Shown one piece after another: positions 44,798-53,145 of a DNA stretch of 56,301 nucleotides. A program made the translations under genes and the position numbers. A model generated the notes under the pieces. That model saw only the letters and a list, made by a program, of their open reading frames with translations. It searched no databases and was not told the origin of the DNA. Source of the DNA: Paracoccaceae bacterium. GTDB lineage: Bacteria; Pseudomonadota; Alphaproteobacteria; Rhodobacterales; Rhodobacteraceae. Location of the stretch: assembly GCA_014879735.1 (NCBI GenBank), contig JACSRN010000073.1:1-56301 (forward strand). Direction: 5' to 3'. Each line of letters opens with the position of its first letter. Within the stretch, counting starts at the first letter, position 1.

Positions 44798-45616
44798 ATG
44801 CTGGAAGTCAGGGGCTTGACGCGGATGTTCGGCACCAAGGCCGCCGTCGACCATGTCACCTTCGCCGTCGGCGGCCCGGCCTTCGTCGGCATCGTCGGCC
44901 GGTCCGGGGCCGGCAAGTCGACCCTGCTGCGCATGATGAACCGGCTGCTGGACGCCTCATCGGGCGAGATCGTGGTTGGGGGGCGCGACGTGCTGGCGCT
45001 GCGGGGCGCCGAGGTGCGGGCCTGGCGGTCGCACTGCGCGATGATCTTCCAGCAGTTCAATCTGGTGCCGCGGATGGATGTCGTCTCGAACGTGCTGCAT
45101 GGCATCCTGAACCGCCGGTCCACCTTTCAGACGCTGTTCAACCTCTGGCCGCGAGCCGACATCCTGAAGGCGCTGGACATTCTTGACCGGCTGGGCATTG
45201 CCGAGCAGGCGCCGAAGCGGGCCGAGGCCTTGTCGGGCGGCCAGCAGCAGCGCGTCGCCATCGCCCGCGCCCTGATGCAGGATCCGAAGATCGTCCTTGC
45301 CGACGAGCCGATCGCCTCGCTTGACCCGATGAACGCCCAGGTCGTGATGGACACGCTGAAGCGGATCAACGTCGAGGACGGGCGGATGGTGATCGCCAAT
45401 CTCCATACGCTCGACACCGCGCGCCGCTACTGCGACCGGGTGATCGGGATGCGCGACGGGCGCATCGTGTTCGACGGCACGCCCGGCCAGCTTTCGGGCC
45501 GTGTCGCGCGCGACATCTACGGTGCCGGGGACAGTTTCAACGAAGCCGCCACCTCGACCGCGATCCCCAAGGACCGGGCCGGCGACGAGGCCTATGCCAG
45601 CAGCATGCTGGCATGA
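44798..45616 (+). CDS. phnC: Phosphonate ABC transporter ATP-binding protein
   Basis: A 272-residue ATPase of the phosphonate importer. Walker A is [19 protein letters not shown], the PhnC-typical [20 protein letters not shown]-loop region follows, then signature [16 protein letters not shown] and Walker [34 protein letters not shown] matches the PhnC H-loop. It starts after AGAAAGGGGG and opens the phnCDEE unit. Expression is presumably raised by phosphate limitation. Confidence 0.95.
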   Translation: MLEVRGLTRMFGTKAAVDHVTFAVGGPAFVGIVGRSGAGKSTLLRMMNRLLDASSGEIVVGGRDVLALRGAEVRAWRSHCAMIFQQFNLVPRMDVVSNVLHGILNRRSTFQTLFNLWPRADILKALDILDRLGIAEQAPKRAEALSGGQQQRVAIARALMQDPKIVLADEPIASLDPMNAQVVMDTLKRINVEDGRMVIANLHTLDTARRYCDRVIGMRDGRIVFDGTPGQLSGRVARDIYGAGDSFNEAATSTAIPKDRAGDEAYASSMLA

Positions 45617-45665
45617 CCTTCGCACCCGTTCCACCCCGGCCGCCTGGCCATATCCGGAGACAACC

Positions 45666-46562
45666 ATGAATCAGTTCATCCTCGCCCTCGTGGCCACGAC
45701 CGCGCTGACAGGCCCTGCCTTGGCGCAAGCGATCACGGAATTCAACATTGGCATCATCGGTGGCGAAAACGCCCAGGACCGGATGACGTCGAACGAATGC
45801 TACCGCAAGAAGATCGAGGAGGCGCTGGGGGTTCCGGTAAAGCTGTTCACCCCGGCGGATTATGACGGGGTGATCCAGGGTCTGCTTGGCGGCACCATCG
45901 ACTGGGCCTGGCTGGGTGCGTCCGGCTATGCCAAGACCTATCTGACCGATCCCGATGCGGTGGAGGTCAGGCTGACCAAGCAGAATGCCGACGGTTCGAC
46001 CGGCTATTATTCGATCGGTTTCGCGCGCCGGGATTCGGGCATCACCTCGATCGACGATGCCCGGGGCAAGATCTTTGCCTTCGGCGAGCCGAATTCCACC
46101 TCGGGCTATCTGGTGCCCGGTGCCGAGCTGATGGAGGAATACGGCCCGCTGGAAGACTTCTTCGGCGAGGTGAAGTTCTCCGGCGGCCATGAACAGACCA
46201 TCATCGGCGTCGCCAACGGCGATTTTGCGGCCGGGGTGTCCTGGGCCGACGGTCTGGGAAACTGGGAGGACGGCTTCAATTCCGGCGCCTTCCGCAAAGC
46301 CGCCGATTCCGGCCTGGTCGACATGAACGAGATTGTCGAAATCTGGCGCTCCAGGCTGATCCCGGAAGGCCCGATGGTTGTTCGCAAGGCCCTTCCGGCC
46401 GAGGTGAAGGACAAGGTCACACAGATCACCGCCGATCTTTGGGAACAGGATCCCGAATGCGCCTATGGCGTGGCCAATGGCGAGGCCAGAGACTTCGTCC
46501 CGGCAACCCATGACGACTATCTGGGCATTCTTGCCGCCCGCAAGTTGCAGGACGACCAGTGA
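45666..46562 (+). CDS. phnD: Phosphonate ABC transporter substrate-binding protein
   Basis: A 298-residue periplasmic phosphonate-binding protein. The ATG at 45666 follows GGAGACAACC and opens a signal peptide ending at about residue 20 (TGPALAQA). Family features: FNIGIIGGENAQDRM, NECYRKKIEEALGVPVKLF, GTIDWAWLGASGYAKTY, and the ligand-loop residues in FGEPNSTSGYLVPG (Ser-Thr-Ser phosphonate contacts). A strong hairpin separates it from phnE. Confidence 0.96.
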   Translation: MNQFILALVATTALTGPALAQAITEFNIGIIGGENAQDRMTSNECYRKKIEEALGVPVKLFTPADYDGVIQGLLGGTIDWAWLGASGYAKTYLTDPDAVEVRLTKQNADGSTGYYSIGFARRDSGITSIDDARGKIFAFGEPNSTSGYLVPGAELMEEYGPLEDFFGEVKFSGGHEQTIIGVANGDFAAGVSWADGLGNWEDGFNSGAFRKAADSGLVDMNEIVEIWRSRLIPEGPMVVRKALPAEVKDKVTQITADLWEQDPECAYGVANGEARDFVPATHDDYLGILAARKLQDDQ

Positions 46563-46575
46563 TTTCATGACGACC

Positions 46576-46598
46576 GGCCGGGCCCGTCGGGCCCGGCC
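46576..46598 (+). promoter_or_regulatory. Intercistronic stem-loop between phnD and phnE
   Basis: GGCCGGGCCC (46576-46585) pairs perfectly with GGGCCCGGCC (46589-46598) over a GTC loop, 13 bases after the phnD stop, followed by TATTGTTG. It is the same layout as the bztA-bztB hairpin: a binding-protein message protected at its 3' end. Confidence 0.7.
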
Positions 46599-46621
46599 TA
46601 TTGTTGCCGGAAGGACGACCG

Positions 46622-47500
46622 ATGGTCGACATCGCCCATGGCCCCGACCCGGGGCCCCACCCCGCGCCGACCGATGGCCGTGCAGCCTATCTCGACATGG
46701 TCCGCCGCAAGCGGATGTATGGCGGCATCATTCTGGCGATGTTCGTGGCCCTCATGGCCTCGGGCTTTCTTCTCGCGCAAGAGCGCAACGCCGGCGATTT
46801 CCTCTCCGGCCTGCCGATGCTGGGCGCCTTTCCTGCGGAAATGCTGTCGGAGGCCTGGGCGAACCGCAGCGAACTGCCCGGCCTCGTCGTCAGGTTCCTG
46901 CCCTCGCTGATCGAGACGCTGAACATTGCCGCGGTGGCGACGCTGATCGGGACGTTGGGCGCGACGATGCTGGCGCTGCTGGCCACACGGGGGCTGGCGC
47001 GCTGGCCGCGGCTCATTTCGCTGTTTCGCCGCAGCATGGATGCCCTGCGCGCAATCCCCGAGATCGTGGTGGCGCTGGTGCTGATCTTCATCATCGGCGG
47101 CGGGCCGGTTCCGGCCGCCATTGCCATCGCCCTGCATACCATGGGTGCGCTCGGCAAGCTGTTCTCGGAAGTGGCCGAGAATGCCGACCTGAGGCCGGTC
47201 GAGGGTCTGGTCTCGGTGGGCGCGACCTGGGGGCAGCGGATGTGGCTGGGCGTGATTCCGCAGGTGGCGCCGAACTGGATGTCCTATGGCCTGATGCGGC
47301 TTGAGATCAATGTGCGCGCCTCGGCCATCCTCGGCTTTGTCGGCGAGGGCGGCATCGGTCACGACCTGAAGCTTGCGATGCAATGGGGCAAGGGCAGGTA
47401 CGATCAGGTGGTGGCGATCTTTTTGCTGCTGCTTGTTGCCATCGTGATCATCGACCGCATTTCCGACCGCCTGCGCCGGCGTCTGGTCAGCGGCCGCTGA
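46622..47500 (+). CDS. phnE: Phosphonate ABC transporter permease, first PhnE
   Basis: A 292-residue inner-membrane permease. The start at 46622 has a GGAAGGACG site. Membrane segments include IILAMFVALMASGFLLA and a six-helix core. The PhnE signature ALRAIPEIVVALVLIFIIG, the EAA loop VEGLVSVGATWGQRMWLGVI and the C-terminal INVRASAILGFVGEGGIG are all present. It works as a heterodimer with the second PhnE encoded 24 bases downstream. Confidence 0.95.
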   Translation: MVDIAHGPDPGPHPAPTDGRAAYLDMVRRKRMYGGIILAMFVALMASGFLLAQERNAGDFLSGLPMLGAFPAEMLSEAWANRSELPGLVVRFLPSLIETLNIAAVATLIGTLGATMLALLATRGLARWPRLISLFRRSMDALRAIPEIVVALVLIFIIGGGPVPAAIAIALHTMGALGKLFSEVAENADLRPVEGLVSVGATWGQRMWLGVIPQVAPNWMSYGLMRLEINVRASAILGFVGEGGIGHDLKLAMQWGKGRYDQVVAIFLLLLVAIVIIDRISDRLRRRLVSGR

Positions 47501-47524
47501 CCGGGGAACGCCAGGGAGAGAGCC

Positions 47525-48847
47525 ATGACCTTTGCTGCCCCCGCCCCCTCGCTTGCCGATAGGATCACCCGCAGCTTCGGGCACCGCCGCCGCCTTGCCA
47601 TCGCCGTGCCTGCGGCGATCCTCGTCTATCTGGTCTATGCGGCGATCAGCTTCGACCTTGCCGGGCTTGCGTCGCGCGCGCGCTGGGACAATGCCGGGAT
47701 CCTGTTGTCGGACTTCTGGTCCTACAAGACCCATGTCACCCGCGACAACCGCACAGGCGTGCTGACGGTTGCCATCGAGGGCGAGGTGCGGGGGAGCTAT
47801 CCCGCCGGCACATTGCCGGATTGGGTGACGACCGATGGCCGGGTGACGACCATCGACCTGGGCCGCGGCAATGTCGTGACCTACGATCCTGCGGGAATGC
47901 AGTATGTCATCGCCGGCTATGGCACCGTCGGGGTGACGCCGGTCGATGGCCGGCTTGTCCTGACGACGCCTGGCCCGGTGCCCGGCTGGATTTCGGCCTC
48001 GGACAACAAGGTTGCGATCACCACCGCGGCGGGGCGGGTGAACTATTCGCGGGCGAAGGTCGAGACCTTCCGCTACGAACCGGGGTGGGAGATGTTCTTC
48101 TTCACCCTCGACAGCCCGTTCTACGGCAAGGATCCGGTCGAACTGCTCGGCCTTGCCCTCGCCGGCGCGCGGATCGACCCGGCGCGGGCGAACCTTGCGC
48201 TGATGGCGAGCGAATTCTGGGGCAACAGGATGTGGCATCATGCCGATGTTGCCTGGGCCTTGTCCGAGACGGTGCTGATGGCCTTTCTCGGCACGTTGGG
48301 CGCGGCGGTGATTGCGCTGCCGCTGGGCTTCATGGCGGCCGCGAACATGATGCCCTTCGGTCCGCTGCGCTTTGCGCTGCGCCGCGTCTTCGACGTCATC
48401 CGCGGCGTCGACGGCCTGATCTGGACCATCCTGCTGTCCCGCGCCTTTGGCCCCGGACCGATGACCGGCGCGCTGGCAATCATGGCCACCGACACCGGCA
48501 GCTTCGGCAAGCTGTTTTCGGAGGCGCTGGAGAACATCGACGAAAGGCAGGTCGAGGGCATCCGTTCGACCGGCGCGAACGGCCTGCTGCGCGCGCGGTT
48601 CGGGGTAATCCCGCAGGTGACGCCGGTCCTGCTGTCGCAGGTGCTTTACTATCTCGAGGCGAACACCCGCAGCGCCACGGTGATCGGCGCCATCGTGGGC
48701 GGCGGAATCGGGCTTTTGCTGACCCAGGCCATCATCACCCAGAAGGACTGGGAAGAGGTTGCCTATTATATAGTATTGATCGTGCTGATGGTGATGGCGA
48801 TGGATAGCCTGTCGGGCTGGCTGCGCCGCAAGCTGATCCGTGGCTGA
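47525..48847 (+). CDS. phnE: Phosphonate ABC transporter permease, second PhnE with periplasmic insertion
   Basis: A 440-residue permease. The C-terminal 230 residues are a normal PhnE core: VRGVDGLIWTILLSRAFG-like segment, EAA loop VEGIRSTGANGLLRARFGVI, and NTRSATVIGAIVGGGIGLLL. TM1 is about 25-45. Between TM1 and the core lies a polar, beta-rich stretch (about 55-215) with repeats of the pattern GRVTTIDLGRGNVVTYD / DGRLVLTTPGPV, which should face the periplasm. Simple PhnE proteins are about 260-300 residues, so this is an added domain, perhaps for interaction with PhnD. I recall long PhnE forms in related bacteria. Confidence 0.93.
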   Translation: MTFAAPAPSLADRITRSFGHRRRLAIAVPAAILVYLVYAAISFDLAGLASRARWDNAGILLSDFWSYKTHVTRDNRTGVLTVAIEGEVRGSYPAGTLPDWVTTDGRVTTIDLGRGNVVTYDPAGMQYVIAGYGTVGVTPVDGRLVLTTPGPVPGWISASDNKVAITTAAGRVNYSRAKVETFRYEPGWEMFFFTLDSPFYGKDPVELLGLALAGARIDPARANLALMASEFWGNRMWHHADVAWALSETVLMAFLGTLGAAVIALPLGFMAAANMMPFGPLRFALRRVFDVIRGVDGLIWTILLSRAFGPGPMTGALAIMATDTGSFGKLFSEALENIDERQVEGIRSTGANGLLRARFGVIPQVTPVLLSQVLYYLEANTRSATVIGAIVGGGIGLLLTQAIITQKDWEEVAYYIVLIVLMVMAMDSLSGWLRRKLIRG

Positions 48848-48900
48848 AGCCGCGGATCGGGTTGCCGCCGTCCCATGCCACAACTGAAGAGGTCCCCGCC

Positions 48901-49572
48901 ATGACCGCCGGCCCAGAGTTCAGCGCGCCTGCCGCGGGGCGGGACCCCAGCGGCGCGGCGCGACTTTCACCCGATGGCGCGGTGATCCATTCCAGCGCGC
49001 AGGTGCAGAACAGCAGTTTCGAGGGCTGGACCGAGGTGGGCGAGGGCAGCCGCATCCAGAACTCGCATTTCGAGGCCTATGCCTATTGCGACCGTTACGC
49101 CGATATCGCCAATGCGACGGTGGGCCGCTTTTCCAACATCGCGGCCATGACGCGGATTGGCCCGACCGACCATCCCTTCGATCATGCAGCGCAACATCAT
49201 TTCCTGTACCGTTCCGCCGCATATTGGCCGGATGCCGACGACGACGCGGCCTTCTTTGCGGCCCGTGCGGCGCGGCGTACCGTGCTGGGCGCCGATTGCT
49301 GGATCGGACATGGCGGCATCGTCAAGCCCGAGGTGACGGTGGGCATCGGCGCCATCGTTGCCGCGGGGGCGGTCGTCACGAAGGACGTGGCGCCCTTCAT
49401 GATCGTTGCCGGCTGCCCCGCCCGGCCGCTGCGCGCCCGTTTCGACGACCCTACCGTCGAGCGCCTCCTGGCCCTTGCCTGGTGGACCTGGGATCATGAT
49501 CGGCTGCGTGCCGCGCTGACGGATTTCCGCGGCCTGCGGGTGGAGGCCTTCCTCGACAAATATCAGGTCTGA
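48901..49572 (+). CDS. Phn-associated hexapeptide-repeat transferase (TIGR03308 type)
   Basis: A 223-residue left-handed beta-helix acyltransferase-like protein. Hexapeptide pattern is visible in VIHSSAQVQNSSFEGWTEV, IQNSHFEAYAYC, ATVGRFSNIAAMTRIG and the end blocks VLGADCWIGHGGIV and VTVGIGAIVAAGAVVTKDV. Members of this subgroup occur with C-P lyase genes; the role is not established, perhaps acetylation of aminoalkylphosphonates. GAGG precedes the ATG at 48901. Its 3' end overlaps the convergent phnF gene by 10 bases. Confidence 0.9.
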   Translation: MTAGPEFSAPAAGRDPSGAARLSPDGAVIHSSAQVQNSSFEGWTEVGEGSRIQNSHFEAYAYCDRYADIANATVGRFSNIAAMTRIGPTDHPFDHAAQHHFLYRSAAYWPDADDDAAFFAARAARRTVLGADCWIGHGGIVKPEVTVGIGAIVAAGAVVTKDVAPFMIVAGCPARPLRARFDDPTVERLLALAWWTWDHDRLRAALTDFRGLRVEAFLDKYQV

Positions 49573-50279
49573 TCGGGGTTGACCGTCAGCGTTACCCGGT
49601 CGCCGGCAAACCAGGTGATGCCGAATTCGATCGGCACCGCTGCCGCATCGACATTCACCGCGACCGAGCGCAGCACCGGCGCGCCCGGTTGCACTTGCAG
49701 CGCCAGCGCCAGCACCGGATCGGCCAGCTTGGCAGTCAGCCGCGTTTCGGCGCGGGTGTAGTCGGTCAACCCGCAGTCGGCCAGCGCTGCCGTGACCGAA
49801 TTGTGCCGCGCCAGCGCGTCGGGCAGGTCGGGAAAGCGTTCGGCCGGAAAGACCGACCGGAACGAGGCCAGCGGCTGGCCATCGACAAGCGTCACACCCT
49901 CGGAGACATGCACTGGTGCGCCCGGTGCAAGCTTCAGCATCGTTGCCTCATGTGTGGTTGCCGGGCGGGTCTCCAGCCGACTGACCCGACGGGCCGCCGT
50001 GCGGCCAGTGCCGGCGATATTCTGGTGGAACCGCACCCGGCGACCGAGGGCATAATCCATTGGCCGGCTGGCCACGAAGACACCCGCGCCGCGCCGGGAA
50101 TGCACGGTTCCCGCTTCGGCCATGGCAGCCAGGGCGTGGCGGATGGTGTGGCGGTTCACCCCGAAACGCGCCGAAAGCGCGGCCTCGGTGGGCAGCCTGT
50201 CGCCGGGGCGGTAAAGGCCCTCGGCGATCTCGGTCGTCAGGGTGCGGGCGATGGCGGTCCACAGCGCAGGGCGCGGCAT
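49563..50279 (-). CDS. phnF: GntR/HutC-family repressor of phosphonate genes
   Basis: A 238-residue regulator with N-terminal winged helix (IAEGLYRPGDRLPTEAALSA, then RFGVNRHTIRHALAAMAEAG) and a C-terminal UTRA ligand-binding domain (about 90-235), as in PhnF. It is transcribed divergently from phnG with 115 bases between. A tandem TTGTCTAG/TTGTATAG element in that gap is the candidate operator. The product probably represses the phn genes and itself when phosphonates or phosphate-starvation signals are absent (inference). Confidence 0.92.
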   Translation of the reverse strand: MPRPALWTAIARTLTTEIAEGLYRPGDRLPTEAALSARFGVNRHTIRHALAAMAEAGTVHSRRGAGVFVASRPMDYALGRRVRFHQNIAGTGRTAARRVSRLETRPATTHEATMLKLAPGAPVHVSEGVTLVDGQPLASFRSVFPAERFPDLPDALARHNSVTAALADCGLTDYTRAETRLTAKLADPVLALALQVQPGAPVLRSVAVNVDAAAVPIEFGITWFAGDRVTLTVNPDQT

Positions 50280-50343
50280 GGCGGGTCCGTTACGAAAAAT
50301 TCACGACGACCGGGTTGGCGATCCGCGGCGGCAATGCTATGAC

Positions 50344-50359
50344 TTGTCTAGTTGTATAG
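50344..50359. promoter_or_regulatory. Candidate PhnF operator between phnF and phnG
   Basis: A tandem direct repeat, TTGTCTAG (50344-50351) and TTGTATAG (50352-50359), differing at one base. Each contains a GT-N-TA core like HutC-subfamily half-sites. On the minus strand TATACA here, with TTGCAA 15 bases upstream, could be the phnF promoter, so the site would cover it. The A+T content stands out from its surroundings. Confidence 0.45.
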
Positions 50360-50394
50360 GAAAACCGACAACCTTGCAAGATGTCGAGGATTGC

Positions 50395-50838
50395 ATGACC
50401 AAAGCTGCTTTCGAAGGGCGCAGGGGCTGGATGTCGCTTCTGGCAAAGGCGCCGCCCGCACGACTGGCCGCGCTGTTGCCCGACCTGCCCGCGCATGAGA
50501 TGTTGCGCAGCCCCGAGACCGGCGCCGTGATGGTGCAGGGTCGTGTGGGGGGCACCGGCGCGCCCTTCCATCTGGGCGAGATGACGGTGACGCGCTGTTC
50601 GCTTCGGCTGGGCTGCGGGGCGGTGGGCCATGCCTGGGTGCAGGGCCGCGACAAGGCCCATGCCCGGCGCGCGGCGGCGGCGGATGCGCTGATGCAGACC
50701 GACCGTGCCGAGGAGATGCAGGCCCGTGTGCTGGATGTGCTGGCGGCCGAAGCGACGGCGGCACGCGGCGCCCGCGCGACCCGGGCCGCGGCCACCAGGG
50801 TCGAGTTCTTCACCATGGTGCGGGGAGAGGATCAATGA
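50395..50838 (+). CDS. phnG: C-P lyase complex subunit PhnG
   Basis: A 147-residue subunit of the PhnGHIJ core complex, which with PhnI makes the ribose-1-triphosphonate intermediate. The family opening RRGWMSLLAKAPPARLAAL and the central MVQGRVGGTGAPFHLGEMTV, TRCSLRLGCGAVGHAWVQGR and DKAHARRAAAADAL are all present. It is the first gene of phnGHI-HAD-JKLN. phnH starts within its stop codon (ATGA). Confidence 0.95.
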   Translation: MTKAAFEGRRGWMSLLAKAPPARLAALLPDLPAHEMLRSPETGAVMVQGRVGGTGAPFHLGEMTVTRCSLRLGCGAVGHAWVQGRDKAHARRAAAADALMQTDRAEEMQARVLDVLAAEATAARGARATRAAATRVEFFTMVRGEDQ

Positions 50839-51428
50839 CCGCCAACATCTCAGCCAACATCTCTGCCGATGCGCTGTCGGGCGGCTTTGCCGTGCCGCCG
50901 GTCGCCGCGGCCCATGCCTTTCGCGAAGTCCTCGAAGCCATGGCCCGCCCCGGCACGATCCGCCGCGTTGCCGGCGCGCAGCCCCCTGCGCCGCTGTCGG
51001 TTGCGGCGGGGGTGGCGCTCCTGACGCTGGCCGACGGCACGACGCCGCTGCATCTGGCGGGTGCGGCCGACTGCCCGGCGGTCCGCGGCTGGATCGCCTT
51101 CCACATCGGTGCGCCACTGGTTGCAGCGGGCGAAGCGGTCTTTGCCATTGGCACATGGGCGGCATTGCAGCCGGTTGCCCGCTTTCGCATCGGCCAGCCG
51201 GATTATCCCGACCGTTCGGCCACGCTGATCGTCGAGGTCGACCGGCTGGCCAACGATGGTCCGGTACTGACCGGCCCGGGGGTCGAGGTCACGGCCCGGC
51301 TGTCCCTGCCCGAAACGGCGGCCTTCCGCACCAATCGGGCACGGTTCCCGCTGGGCTTCGACACGATCTTTACCTGCGGCGACCGGCTGGCCGGCCTGCC
51401 GCGCTCGACCCGCGTGGAGGCAGGCTGA
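50835..51428 (+). CDS. phnH: C-P lyase complex subunit PhnH
   Basis: A 197-residue subunit of the C-P lyase core. Recognised by GGFAVPPVAAAHAFREVLEAMARPGTI at the N-terminus (read as two adjacent blocks) and the C-terminal RARFPLGFDTIFTCGDRLAGLPRST. PhnH has a PLP-transferase-like fold without the catalytic lysine. An alternate start a few codons in is possible, because MTANISANISAD is repetitive. Overlaps: ATGA with phnG, TGATG with phnI. Confidence 0.95.
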   Translation: MTANISANISADALSGGFAVPPVAAAHAFREVLEAMARPGTIRRVAGAQPPAPLSVAAGVALLTLADGTTPLHLAGAADCPAVRGWIAFHIGAPLVAAGEAVFAIGTWAALQPVARFRIGQPDYPDRSATLIVEVDRLANDGPVLTGPGVEVTARLSLPETAAFRTNRARFPLGFDTIFTCGDRLAGLPRSTRVEAG

Positions 51429-52552
51429 TGTATGTCGCCGTCAAGGGTGGCGAACGCGCCATCGACAATGCCCATGCCTGGCTGGCCGAGGAACGCCGGG
51501 GCGATCCTTCCGTGCCGGAACTGTCCGTCGCCCAGATCCGCGAGCAGATGAAGCTGGCGGTGAACCGTGTCATGGCCGAGGGCTCGCTCTACGATCCCGA
51601 CCTGGCGGCACTGGCGATCAAGCAGGCGCGTGGCGATCTGATCGAGGCGGTGTTCCTGATCCGCGCGTACCGCACCACGCTGCCGCGGCTGGCGTCGTCG
51701 CGCCCGGTCGACACCGCCGCGATGGCGGTCGACCGCCGGATCAGCGCCACCTTCAAGGATCTGCCGGGCGGGCAGGTGCTGGGGCCGACCTTCGACTATA
51801 CCCATCGGCTGCTGGATTTCACGCTGATGGCAGAGGGCGAACCGCCGGCCGCGGCAGCCCTTCCCCTTGTGGCTGCCGTATCCCCGCAGCGTGACGGAGG
51901 TGACTGTGACCCCGCGTCGCGCGTGCCGCATGTCACGGGTTTTCTGAACCGTGACGGGCTGATCGAGGATGCCGCACCCGAGGACAGCCCGCCCCCCGAC
52001 CTTACACGCGAACCGCTCGAACTGCCGGCGGGCCGTCCGCTGCGGCTGCAGGCGATCACCCGCGGCGACGAGGGGTTCATCCTGTCGCTCGCCTATTCCA
52101 CGCAGCGGGGCTACGGCCGGACGCATGCTTTCGTGGGAGAGTTGCGCATCGGCCATGTCGGTGTCGAGGTGGAAATCCCCGAACTGGGCTTCGCCGTCGA
52201 GATCGGCGATGTCGAACTGACCGAATGCGAGACGGTAAACCAGTTCAAGGGCTCGAAAACCGAGCCGGCGCAGTTTACGCGCGGCTATGGTCTTGTCTTT
52301 GGCCAGTCAGAGCGCAAGTCCATCGCGATGAGCTTGGTCGACCGCAGCCTGCGCTGGCGGGAACTGGGCGAGGACGATACCGGCGCGCCGGCGCAGGACG
52401 AGGAATTCGTGCTTTACCACTGCGACAACATCCAGGCGACGGGCTTTCTCGAACATATAAAGCTGCCGCACTACGTCGATTTCCAGAGTGAGCTGGAACT
52501 GGTGCGCAAGCTGCGCGCCGAGGCGCGGGCAATGAAGGAGGCTGCGGAATGA
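51428..52552 (+). CDS. phnI: C-P lyase complex subunit PhnI
   Basis: A 374-residue subunit with nucleosidase activity that, with PhnG, PhnH and PhnL, transfers phosphonate to ribose. Family sequence: YVAVKGGERAIDNAHAWLAE, LSVAQIREQMKLAVNRVMAEG, LIEAVFLIRAYRTTLPRL and YHCDNIQATGFLEHIKLPHYVD near the C-terminus. Its start shares one base with the phnH stop. Unlike in E. coli, where phnJ follows directly, a HAD hydrolase gene starts inside its stop codon. Confidence 0.96.
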   Translation: MYVAVKGGERAIDNAHAWLAEERRGDPSVPELSVAQIREQMKLAVNRVMAEGSLYDPDLAALAIKQARGDLIEAVFLIRAYRTTLPRLASSRPVDTAAMAVDRRISATFKDLPGGQVLGPTFDYTHRLLDFTLMAEGEPPAAAALPLVAAVSPQRDGGDCDPASRVPHVTGFLNRDGLIEDAAPEDSPPPDLTREPLELPAGRPLRLQAITRGDEGFILSLAYSTQRGYGRTHAFVGELRIGHVGVEVEIPELGFAVEIGDVELTECETVNQFKGSKTEPAQFTRGYGLVFGQSERKSIAMSLVDRSLRWRELGEDDTGAPAQDEEFVLYHCDNIQATGFLEHIKLPHYVDFQSELELVRKLRAEARAMKEAAE

Positions 52553-53145
52553 AGGCCATCGTTTTCGACATCGGCAATGTCCTGGTCCGCTGGGATCCCC
52601 ATCAGGCCTTTCTCGCCGATCTCGGCAGCCGCGAGGAGGTGGACGAGTTTCTGGCGCGCATCGGGTTTCAGGCGCTGAACCTGCGCGGCGATGCGGGCGA
52701 GCGATACGCCGATCTGGTGCAAGAGGTGGCAGGCGAAGCGGACCGCAGGTTGCTGGCAACCTATGTCGACCGCTATGCCCTGACCATCGCCGAGCCGATC
52801 GAGGGCACCTGGGCCCTGATGGAGCGGCTGCGCGCCCGCGGCCATGCGATCCATGCGATCACCAACTGGTCGGCCGAAACCTGGCCGCTTGGCATTGCAA
52901 CGCATCCCCGCCTTGGCACGGCCTTCGGCGTTGCCGTCGTCTCGGGACAGGAGCGGATGGTGAAACCCGATCCGCGCATCTTTGCGCTGCTCTGCACCCG
53001 CGCGGATCTTGCGCCCGAGGACTGCCTCTTCATCGACGACAGTGCAAGAAACGTCGAGGCCGCCCGGGCTGCCGGCATGGATGCGGTGCAGTTCACCACC
53101 CCCCAGGCGCTGCAAACCGCCCTGCAGGAGCGGGGGCTGCTGTGA
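52549..53145 (+). CDS. HAD-family phosphatase embedded between phnI and phnJ
   Basis: A 198-residue HAD subfamily IA hydrolase resembling YihX-type sugar phosphatases. Motif I is VFDIGNVLVRWDP with nucleophile Asp7; the usual Asp at +2 is Gly, as in the D-x-G-N-V branch. Motif II is ITNWS, motif III MVKPDPRIF, and motif IV LFIDDSARNVEAARAAGM. A helical cap lies between motifs I and II (about 15-85). It overlaps phnI (ATGA) and phnJ (GTGA), so it is translated as part of the C-P lyase core operon. A role in dephosphorylating a ribosyl-phosphate intermediate or side product is plausible but unproven. Confidence 0.92.
   Translation: MKAIVFDIGNVLVRWDPHQAFLADLGSREEVDEFLARIGFQALNLRGDAGERYADLVQEVAGEADRRLLATYVDRYALTIAEPIEGTWALMERLRARGHAIHAITNWSAETWPLGIATHPRLGTAFGVAVVSGQERMVKPDPRIFALLCTRADLAPEDCLFIDDSARNVEAARAAGMDAVQFTTPQALQTALQERGLL

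Noticed and set aside
46598-48883. Minus-strand frame of 761 codons opposite the two phnE genes
   Set aside because: Low-complexity His/Arg/Gly/Gln composition; antisense to clear permeases with good ribosome-binding sites.
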